Assembly (NCBI GenBank): GCA_946902875.1
Contig: OX336344.1
Span: 19,799,791-19,863,790 of the forward strand
Direction of reading: 5' to 3'
Length of the DNA stretch: 64,000 bases
Origin: Nematopogon swammerdamellus
Taxonomy: Eukaryota > Arthropoda > Insecta > Lepidoptera > Adelidae
Shown here: one piece after another, positions 13,234 through 21,978 of the stretch
Layout: every line of letters starts with the position of its first letter
How positions within the stretch are numbered: the first letter of the stretch is position 1
Translations under genes and position numbers: made by a program
The notes under the pieces: generated by a model
What the model was told of the DNA's origin: nothing
Database searches by the model: none
The model's input: the letters and a program-made list of their open reading frames with translations, nothing else

Positions 13234-13809
13234 TCAAGATTTATAATGGTGACTGTTCCACACCAACCGCGTGCTCTGCTTCGGGGTGTACGGGTGGTAA
13301 GGGTGCTGGCACACCGAAAGCTTCCTCCTAAAGAAGTACAGCGACGTTCTTCTCAGTCCCAGGTCGACACTCTTGTGCCTTTCCATGTCCATATTCTCCA
13401 ACACAGGCGCCTCATCCTCCTCCACTTTGAAACAATTTACTTTGTTGAGGCCTTCGCGAAATCTCGGCAAGGATGGAGCGGCTAAGAATCTCGAAAAGTC
13501 GGGTCTCGTCAGCCTTGAGAAGTTCGGCCTAGGCATTCGAAGTTTAACCATTGATAGGCGCGACTTTAAGCTTGACTTTTTCGGTTCACCGCGAGGTTCA
13601 CCGTCCTTCGCTACAAGTTTGTCATTGTCGTTCGTGTCTTTGGCTACGTCGTCTACTTCTTGTGGGCATTCTTCAAACGTCACTTCTCGTTCCGTCTTCT
13701 CCTTCTTCTTCTTTTTCTTCTGAGATTCAGCTTTTACCTTCTTTTTCGTGCCGGTGTACATTTTCGTGGTCTCCGCGAGCGCGTAGAGAGTCAGCTCGTC
13801 CTCGCCCAT
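13234..13809 (-). CDS. Uncharacterised lysine-rich protein, 191 codons
   Basis: I do not recognise the family. The frame starts MGEDELTLYALAE. Next comes a strongly basic run at about residues 22-40 (KKK and KKKKKKEK) and an acidic, Asp-rich stretch at about 45-65. After that there is a Ser/Arg/Pro segment at about 75-120 with repeated 'RPNFSR/RPDFSR/LPRFR' words. The rest has mixed charge and ends HHYKS. The overlapping plus-strand frames are its mirror. The codon choice and GC content are unlike the AT-rich flanks, which supports coding. The frame may run to TGA with AATAAA downstream. Alternatively the exon may end earlier, at a GT such as the one in CTTTCG|GTGTGC near 13310, with later exons to the left. 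The initiator ATG is the first in the frame. No membrane segment or signal peptide is seen. Confidence 0.5.
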   Translation of the reverse strand: MGEDELTLYALAETTKMYTGTKKKVKAESQKKKKKKEKTEREVTFEECPQEVDDVAKDTNDNDKLVAKDGEPRGEPKKSSLKSRLSMVKLRMPRPNFSRLTRPDFSRFLAAPSLPRFREGLNKVNCFKVEEDEAPVLENMDMERHKSVDLGLRRTSLYFFRRKLSVCQHPYHPYTPKQSTRLVWNSHHYKS

Positions 13810-13810
13810 A

Positions 13811-14697
13811 GCTTAGCCGTCACTTCACATCGTCCATGTTATTGTTTGAAACGCTTGAACCGCCCGTTCGGCGCTGATTTTATTAACGCAGTGGTTTTGT
13901 TTGATTATATCACGACGACATTGATTGAAAATGACGCACGCGATCGATAAGATTCCGTTCTAGCAAATTATTGGTTTATCATTTCTTATCATTTATATTT
14001 ATTACACAATCTGCTGGCGAGGAATAGACGAAATAGTGTTTCATTTCAGTCATCACATGATTCGTATTTTTCGGCAGAACGCTCTCGGAATCACAACACG
14101 CACAGATTCCACCTTCTATTACACTACGGATTGGTCGTAATATTATGTTGTAATGTCTAGCTGAGAGAACTTGCGTTCGGTTTTGACCACAGTACACACA
14201 AAGATCAGTAAACTTTCATGCAAATTATTGAAATACGCATCAACACGCGCTAAGACCACGACGCGTCAAGCCCCGAAGTAGCGCGTCTTCATGTGTCATG
14301 CGTGCGCCACACCATACTGATGCGGCCGCTTACTTAGTACCTATTTACCTACCAAATATTTATATACTACGCGAACGTAGGTTAGGTATCTAGCGGCTGA
14401 AAACAAGCACCAGGTTACTCATAAGTAACTTGCCGGGAAAATGCTTAACCGCAGCCTACTTTCGAAAGACACAATGCCGATGACATAATATATGCATACT
14501 TACATACATTTTATGAAATTAAGTTTCACATTATTTTTACACGTAAACTCACGGCCCGAGTGAGTCTCGGATGACTGCACAGAGTCCAGTGTTGCAGTCC
14601 ACAGAGTGAAAATAACGGACCAGCAGATTTACGGACTATTTCATAGCCTGTCTTGAAGACGCTTTAATTTTTTGTTTTCCTAATTAAACAAACTTTT
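13811..14697. other. Upstream region of the minus-strand gene; nothing definite
   Basis: Moderately GC-rich next to the start codon, then AT-rich. It could hold the promoter and 5' UTR of the lysine-rich gene. I see no TATA box at a convincing distance. Confidence 0.35.
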
Positions 14698-14910
14698 TAG
14701 GGATCCGTATCCATTACTACTACGAAGCCTACGCGCCGCCTGTCCATCTGTATGTATGTCTATCCATTTTTTATTTATTTTTATGGAATTTTGGCCTACC
14801 TTTAAAGGGCTGTATATTTTGAAAGTTATAATGGCGGATGTACTAAAATACGGATAAAATAAAAAACGGAACCCTCGGTGCGCGAGTTCGACTCGCACTT
14901 GGCCGGTTTT
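14698..14910 (-). repeat. Lepidopteran-type 'GGCCAAGTGCGAG' repeat (family E)
   Basis: On the minus strand it starts with CCGGCCAAGTGCGAGTCG, passes 'CGCGCACCGAGGGTTCCG', and ends in the GACAGGCGG...CGGATCC tail. It matches 28819-29168 and 43428-43829. Confidence 0.7.
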
Positions 14911-15281
14911 TATTTTATGATTTCGCTACTGCTGCCTCTGTGTACCGTGGTTCGGATGTGCGTGGGCGGTGTTCTTATTCGAGTCTGAGATACAAACACA
15001 TACGTATGTCTCTACTCTCTAGGATGCTCTGACTGAAACACTGCTTCGTTTGAAAATGTAAAAAGTTATTTCTAATAACCTACCTATTTAATAAGAGTAT
15101 TCCAGTTTGTGGCAAGTATAGCCTTGATAAAGGTATTTTCAGACATGACTGAAGCTCTAGCATGGAACCTGGTTGTAACAGGAAAAGAGTTTAATTACAT
15201 AAATAGCCACTCACTCCTAAAGCCCTACCCGAAGTGTGAAAAAAAAATCAACATAAATATAAAATAATCATAAATTTCAGA
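14911..15281. other. No gene seen
   Basis: AT-rich with no frames or repeats that I can support. Confidence 0.5.
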
Positions 15282-15595
15282 CGGTGTGAGACCGCTACTT
15301 ATAAATAATAGCCCCACTGCATCTCTCCCCGTACATGTTCGTAAAACGCGACTAAGGGCTAACGACAAGATGCCGTGGTAAAGGGCGACAGGCTATAGCA
15401 CCTCTCATCTTGGCCCGGTCCTTCCGCCGAGTCATGCAGCAGGTGGGAGGGTCTTCTTGCTTTACTTGCTGCTTGATAGTTATGTTGTCCTAATACTTTG
15501 CTAAGCGTGGTGGTCGGTGTTGTGCTGTAATTTACAAGATTACCACGCCGATTACTCTTAATTACCCCGATTGTCGGGATACAGCGTGCGGTATG
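15282..15595 (+). repeat. Family-A SINE
   Basis: Holds the head 'AGCCCCACTGCATCTCTCCC', 'GCGACTAAGGGCTAACGACA', the middle 'ACTTGCTGCTTGATAGTTAT', and the end 'CCCCGATTGTCGGGATACAG' before GTATG. The first bases of the head are damaged. Confidence 0.75.
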
Positions 15596-15951
15596 AAATA
15601 ATTTTCGGACCAGTAAATTCGGGACATCCTTATGAGCCAAGAGACCAAAGTTACAAGATAACTCATCCAACCAAATACAGTTTGTCAAACCTGAAATAGG
15701 TCAGAAAGGCAAATATTCATACATTTGGTCACCTTGAAACCAAGTGGAATTGTTGGTTCAGGCATTAGACACTTTAAAGTGTCGTAGGTATATCCATATT
15801 GATTTTATGACACAATTTTAATAGGTATTGTTGTTGTGTGTATTGTTTTTGTATCCACATCTGTTCCATATATCGTGAGAACACAAAATTACACAAATGA
15901 GAACACAAAGAATAATAACTAAAGAATGTTTTCTTACCTACGTAACAAACA

Positions 15952-16190
15952 TTAAAATAGGTAACTATCAAAAGGGGCGTTTTCAATAAATGTTCCTAGA
16001 ACACTTGCGGCATTATCCCGCTGGATGGCAAGGCTTACCATTTGAATGAAGTAGGCCCTTGATTGCGGGACGCCAGTTGCGTCGACCAGCAGAGGCCTAA
16101 GTCTCTTCAAGAAGCTTTTGGCTTCACTGCTCCACGGACCGAGGGTTTCAACCGCAAACGCAACAAATTCGAAATCTTGAATTATATTTA
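15952..16190 (-). pseudogene. Fragment of a non-LTR retroelement C-terminus
   Basis: The translated words DFEFVAFAVETLGPW and RPLLVDATGVPQSRAYF, ending in [16 protein letters not shown], match the conserved tail seen after the reverse transcriptase in some retroelement polyproteins (recalled, not searched). The upstream part is separated from it by a SINE inserted at 16190-16530. Only a short stretch is open and it has no start of its own. Confidence 0.5.
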
Positions 16191-16530
16191 TATTTAAGTA
16201 CCGTGTGGGGCCGGTACTTAAAAAGAATATCCCCACTGCATCTCTCCCCATGCATGTCGTAAAAGGCGACTAAGGGATAAGGACAAGATACCGTGCTAAA
16301 GGGCGACAGGCTCGCACATCTCACCTTGGCACGGTACTTCCACCGAGTCATGCAGCAGGTGGGTCTTCGTGCCTTACTTGCTGCTTGATCGATTGAATCT
16401 TGTTCGAATACTTTGCGAAACGTGGTGGTTGGTGTTGTGCTGTAATTGGCCAGAGTTCTTGCAGCGCAACACCGATTGCTCTGCTTGCCCCGATTGTCGG
16501 TATTTAGCGTGTGTGATATGTATGTATGCA
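16190..16530 (+). repeat. Family-A SINE with target-site duplication
   Basis: The full head-to-tail copy runs from GTGTGGGGCCGGTAC to the TATG repeats. TGAATTATATTT lies on both sides (16178-16189 and 16531-16542), a 12-bp target-site duplication. It sits inside the retroelement fragment. Confidence 0.85.
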
Positions 16531-16542
16531 TGAATTATATTT

Positions 16543-17600
16543 CTATACAAAAAGTAACACAAAGTAACTGTGATGTTTGTTTTGCACCAGCACCATCTTT
16601 AGACAGGTATAAATTTTTTTTTCTGAATATCACAAGTGAATCTGTTAGGCGGATCTCGAGTTATAATAAGCGAACACACAAACGTACAAAAGTCTAAAGT
16701 CAAAAGTCTAAATTTCTTTATTTCAATGAGCACATTTTCTGGGTTCAACGCCCACAATCCTATAGAAATCGTCAACACTTTGTTCTTAGTATGTGCTACA
16801 TCGTCAAGTAAAATAACAAATTTAACATACATAAAGTGGCAGATACAATAATTGTAATGACTTATTTATAAATAATAAAAAACTATCCAGTGTATACAAA
16901 AAAATCCTTTATATTAGTAAGTCGGGCGACCGTCGCCGCGCCAAATCTTTTTTTCTCCAGCGAATAGGGCTGGAGATTCAAAGGGGCAACGCGGCTAGTG
17001 TTTTGGGCACGGTGGGGGAGTCGGCGGAGATGAATGAAATTTTTTTTATTTAATAGGTGTTAATTTTAGTTTTAGTTTTTTTTTTTCATTGTTATTGTGA
17101 TTTTCTAATAAGTGAATTTGTAATGATCGAAATAAATTTTATTTCAATTTAATTAATTAATTTAAGTAAAAGTAACATTTAAAATTTTAGAATGTTTGAA
17201 ATAAACGTTTACCCACAGCACAACACTGCTCCCAAATATTCATTCAGTCAACGACATTCTACTGGACGGGCCCTCGTCATACATTTTACCGGTAGAAAGG
17301 TGCGATTGGAGTTGTTCTATAAATTGCCAATATTTAAAACAGCGTAAGTGCGCGAGCGCCTCATACATCACGATACGTTTCGCTCTGTGAAAGTCGATAG
17401 AGTAAGACGGTTAAATGGCAATTTGATACGTATAAAGGAGAGACAACGATTGGAGAGGGTGCTGAATGCTCACCAATAGCGCGCCTCAATTCGGTGCGTT
17501 GTATGCCACTTCCCGATAATTTAATTCGTTGCATTCAGTGAGTAAATTGTACTATCAATTAGTATTTTCTTAAGTATACCTTTAAATTTAGGCAGCTGCA
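16543..17600. other. No gene seen
   Basis: AT-rich, with a T-rich stretch at 17040-17090. A unique-looking, GC-richer segment at 17210-17530 carries no supported frame. Confidence 0.45.
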
Positions 17601-17606
17601 GACACT

Positions 17607-17894
17607 TTATACCGTCCGGTATTTTATTGTACAACTTAATCTTTGTCTGATCTCCGTGGCGATCTCCTTTCCTGAGTCTAATATACGGTAACTGGATATT
17701 CGTCTTGGACCTCGTGTTGTAATTGTGTTGGTGATGTTATGAACATAACATAAGCACTCTAGAATATACTGACCTACAGCCGTTATTATTCCTGAATTTG
17801 CGAAGAGTGGTAGACAAGAGGTCCTTCTGTTTACGCCATGGAGTATCCTGAGGGCATGTTTTTGGTACAGACAGTCAGATGGCAACCGCTGCAT
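17607..17894 (-). pseudogene. LINE reverse-transcriptase C-terminal fragment
   Basis: The words QKHALRILHGVNRRTSCLPLF and ILECLCYVHN match the pattern 'QKRALRL..GV..R.SCRPLF...' that follows the RT domain in several non-LTR elements. It is 5'-truncated and has no catalytic motifs. Confidence 0.55.
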
Positions 17895-17994
17895 TATGCA
17901 TACAGGTTGTCCCAGTTTGACCGTATTTGCTTATCACCGCCACTGCACAGAAAAAGCTGAGTAGCATTTGTTCCTAGTAGGTACACGTATTTAT

Positions 17995-18450
17995 TTTATG
18001 TAACCCGATATGGGTGGCTGAGTCAGAGGGGCCAAAGCACATGCTTCGACCAGTCAATATCACCTCCGGGAAGGCAGGTGCCATACCGGAGACTTCACTT
18101 TGAATTTCTGGCTATACTGGATTAGAGGAGAACGCAGTCGAAGCTTCTATGCGGCCACCTTACACCCAGTACGGTGGTATCAACCCAGTCGGCTACAATT
18201 TGAGTCTACCACCTAGTAAGTGAGCGAAACGTCGGTCGAAACGGCTATGTAAATAGTTCGTGTTTTCCGTCCAGTTCAGTGTAGCCGGCGCGAAATGAAG
18301 GGAAGCACTGACATGGCACCTAGTTCACCCGGTGTTATGGGCTGACATCACGGATGTTGTAGGTGATGTAGCCAACCGTGTCAAGTTTCCATAAAAAAAA
18401 AACCTAGTAAGGGGAGAAGGGGAGAGACCTACAGTTTTACATCGGATCCG
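17995..18450 (+). repeat. Family-D repeat split by a SINE body
   Basis: Family D runs from TGTAACCCGATATGGGTGGC to CTACCACCTAGTAAG and resumes at 18403 with CCTAGTAAGGGGAGAAGG. Between them, 18221-18402 is a 5'-truncated copy of the SINE-B body ending in an A-run. CCTAGTAAG on both sides is a 9-bp target-site duplication. Confidence 0.8.
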
Positions 18451-19521
18451 AACGGAATTAAATTAACAAATACAATAAACATTTTATAAAGCCCAACTAG
18501 GTAGGTACGAAAACTAAGGAAATAACCTCAGAAATAACAAGGAAGATTAATCAAGAGCAGTAGAAAGTGCCGTATTCGGGCGTGTGGAAGAATTAATAGA
18601 CATGGAGCCCTACTACAGCATTCTGTATATTCTGTATTCTTCATAAACTTTCCTTGTTATTTGCTTTTTCCGTAAGCGCATTTTACAAAAAACATGTTCC
18701 TCTTGTATAAATCCTGCCTGTACCGGGGAACGTATAGAATTAATTCCTTTTACGTTCGTATCCTGTTGTTATTACCAGGTGTTCAGATGAATACATAAAT
18801 ATTTCCCCATCCATCCGTTCATCAGAATTCTATGAATCATTGTGTGACGTGATGTGACGTTGAAAGTGTGACAAAGTGTGACTGCGGTGGGGCGGGGGGA
18901 AACACGCGACGCGGTGCATCAGTCTTGACGCCTTGACGCGCTCAATCGTTGGTTTGGCTAGGTATTGAGGCGGTGTCAAGAATGTTTAGGTCAAGATCAT
19001 TGAAGATGATTTATAATTTCGTTTCAACCTAACTGATCACTACTACAGATACAGCCCTGTCAACCCCTATTCACCCGTACTCCTCTTTCAAGGCCCCGCT
19101 TTCGCTGGTAGGAGTAGGATGCAACACAATCAATCAATCAAAAATTTGGTTTTTATTTTTGTCGCGTTGGTTGTGGCGGGGAGATGAAGAAAACTCGTAG
19201 GCTCGGAGAAAAGATGTATTGCAGAATAGATGCAGCGGTGAACTGAAACATATTTTATCGAGCATAAATTATGTTAATTCTAGACCTATCGGTAATGAAT
19301 GACGTCACATTACCGCTGACCAATCACAGCTCGTCTGTGTGGCCATTACCTTGGCGCAAGGCCGCTTTCACACGGTTCGAGCCGACCATCGTTCGGTACG
19401 AAAAACATTTTTTATTCGAAAACTACGGATCGAAACAAAAAAGTAAAAACTACGGATATAGATATACTCGACTACGGATATAGATAGACTCGTATATTCA
19501 TCAAATGAAATATATATATTA
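18451..19521. other. No gene seen
   Basis: Mixed composition. 18840-18960 is GC-rich with several TGACG(T) words. No frame is supported. Confidence 0.45.
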
Positions 19522-19873
19522 TTTTATGGAAACTGACACGGTTGGCTATATCACCTACAACATCCGTGATGTAAGCCCATAACACCGGGTGAACTAGGTG
19601 CCATGTCAGGGCTTCACTTAATTTCATATCGGCTGCACTGGACTGGACGGGAAACACGAATTATTTACATAGCCGTTTCGACCGACGTTTCATTTAGTGC
19701 GGTGGTACCAACCCGGACGGGATAAACCCTACCACCTAGTAAGGTAAGAAGGGAAGGGAATCCGAACCACGGTCAGCCTCCAACGGTCGAGCGGTCACCC
19801 ATCCAAGTACTGACCGCGCTCAGCTTTGCTAACAACAGTCGACCGACCGCACCACTGAGCTACCGAGGCTGAC
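19522..19873 (-). repeat. SINE family B (5S-like head)
   Basis: Minus-strand element. The head starts at 19873 (GTCAGCCTCGGTAGCTCAGT) and contains the 5S-like 'GCGGTCAGTACTTGGATGGG'. The body follows and ends in TTTCCATAAAA. It is complete from the 9-bp terminal stem to the tail. Confidence 0.8.
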
Positions 19874-20227
19874 AAGTATTTCTATCTTATACTCTTCTTG
19901 CAAGCGAGTTCAATTCCAAAATGAGTCCATATTTTCTCCCCATTGTTTCTGTATTATAAATTGTTAAAATATATGTTACCAATCAAAATAAATCTCATCA
20001 AAAATTCACCACTAGTCTTATCGTTCGTTGTCAGTGTCACAGCCGCCTCCCACATATTATGGCGTTCAGACTCGTCTCGCTTTACCAAAAGCGGCGAGTT
20101 GTTGCGTGAGTGTACTCCCCGAGGTCTCGTGTACTAGAATGCGTTCACGGCTCACTCAGACTAGGAAGAGACTACAAGTGTCGGTTCTCCTAAAATATAG
20201 ATTGACACAAATAAATGTTCACTTTGT

Positions 20228-20699
20228 GCCGTGTGGGGTCGGTACTTAAAAAGAATAGCCCCACTGCATCTCTCCCCGTCGCATGTCGTAAAAGTCGACT
20301 AAGGCATAAGAAAATTCGTCAGCCTTGGTAGCTCAGTGGCGCGGTTGGTTAGTCAACTGTTATTAAGCAACGCTGAGCGCGGTCAGTGATTGGATGGGTG
20401 ACCGCTCGACTGTTGGAGGCTGACCGTGGTTCGGATTCCACGTTAAACTGTAGGTCCCTTCCCTTCTTACCTTACTAGGTGGTAGGGTTTATCCCGGCCG
20501 GGTTGGTACCACCGCACTGAACGAAACGTCGGTCGAAACGGCTATGTAAATAGTTCGTGTTTTCCGTCCAGTTTAGTGTAGCCGACATGAAATGAAGGGA
20601 AGCACTGACATGGCACCTAGTTCACCCTGTGTTATGGGCTGACATCACCGATGTTGTAGGTGATGTAGCCAACCGTGTCAGGTTCCATTAAAAAAAAAA
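20228..20699 (+). repeat. Composite SINE: family-A head, 5S-like head, B body
   Basis: The first 85 bp are the GTGTGGGGTCGGTAC head. An AAGAAAATTC joint leads at 20318 to the 5S-like head and the B body, which ends in an A-run. The same joint occurs at 58415-58893, so this is a family rather than a chance collision. Confidence 0.8.
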
Positions 20700-20928
20700 C
20701 TTTACTTCGATAAAGTAGGTAGTATTTTATTTTTATTTTTTTATTTATCTCTTTATTTCAGCCAACTAGGGCCATATTGAAAATACATATTAAATGTCTT
20801 AACCTAAGAACTAAAATTACTTTTTCTCCACTGTGTCTGTACGGGTCCCAATAGAGACCCGTATGCGTCATATTAGTCTGCTGACGCGGTGGATCAGGTG
20901 CGCGTAGAGTGGGCGCAGATTGCGTCCG

Positions 20929-21012
20929 CGGCACGGGCGTCGGCAGCGGCGCGGGCGTCGGCAGCGGCGCGGGCGTCGGCAGCGGCGCGGGCGTCGTCGG
21001 CGGCGGCGCGGG
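20929..21012. repeat. GC-rich 18-bp minisatellite
   Basis: About 4-5 copies of GCGTCGGCAGCGGCGCGG. The minus-strand translation gives Arg-rich repeats, which I read as an artefact. Confidence 0.75.
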
Positions 21013-21189
21013 TTGCGTATCCTGAATGTGCAGGACGGCAGTTTGTACAATATGTATGACCGTGTTCTTACGTTATGTATATAGGAATATTTTATGCATT
21101 GTCTAGCTAGCGAATTGTTCTAGGACACCGGGGGTCTAAATATGGGGTTTTAAGTACACATTTTATAATTTTAGTTAGTTTTATTTTTT

Positions 21190-21295
21190 TTTTATTTGTA
21201 TGTCAGTGCTTCCCTTTGGTCGTGCCGGCTGCACTGAACTGGACGCTCAGTACGGTGGTAACAACCCGGGCGGGTTGAACCATAACACCTAGGCC
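21190..21295 (-). repeat. Remnant of SINE-B body
   Basis: Holds TGTCAGTGCTTCCCTT, GTGCCGGCTGCACTGAACTG, and 'AACCCGGGCGGGTTGAACC' on the plus strand, the mirror of the B body. It is truncated at both ends. Confidence 0.6.
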
Positions 21296-21978
21296 TACCT
21301 AATATCCTTATAACCTTAGAATCACTTTATCGATTTACATACGGTTTGCACTGTTATATTCTGTCACTTTTTAAGATGGTAAATAATGATGCTACGTCAC
21401 CGGCGGCCTGAGCTGTGAGCAAAAAGTCACGCGAAGCGAAGCCTCAGGCAAAAGCCTGACTGACTGATTGATTGACTGACTTTTGTTTACTTATCTACTC
21501 TTAATTTGCACGCCTCTTCTGCCGGCGCTTCTATATTATATTTATGTTCTATGGTAGAAGGTGAAGCAGAGCGTGATGCCGGTCGTACGTAGCTCAGTGA
21601 CGAACACACCATTGTGCACTTGTAGCTGTGCTGTCGCGCTGTTCGGTTTTCTCTTACCTGCAGTAGTACCATCGAATGGTGTGCTCGGAAAACCAGTTCG
21701 TCGTGTGACCTATGTGATAAAAGTGAAAAGTGTATTTCATGTGGATTTTTAGGTGAAAATGTGAGTAATTTTATCTTTTTCTTCTATGTTACCTATGTAT
21801 AAGTTTATTTGTAAAAGAAAATGAATAGGTTATACAAAATGTAAATAAACAAAGTAAGTAAGTATACTTAAGTATAAATAAACACACTAAACAAAACTTA
21901 TATTTTTTGTTTACTTACGTATATTATTACTATACTATAGTGATCTGTAGTCTGTAATAAACTCTATATGAGAGCCAT
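21296..21978. other. No gene seen
   Basis: AT-rich with short frames only. It abuts the T-run that forms the tail of the minus-strand LINE. Confidence 0.5.

Noticed and set aside
12948..13331. Plus-strand frame of 127 codons (MLLAVIPPIGYQ...)
   Set aside because: Half of it overlaps the better minus-strand frame. The rest has no splice signals, motif or codon bias, and is of a length expected by chance.
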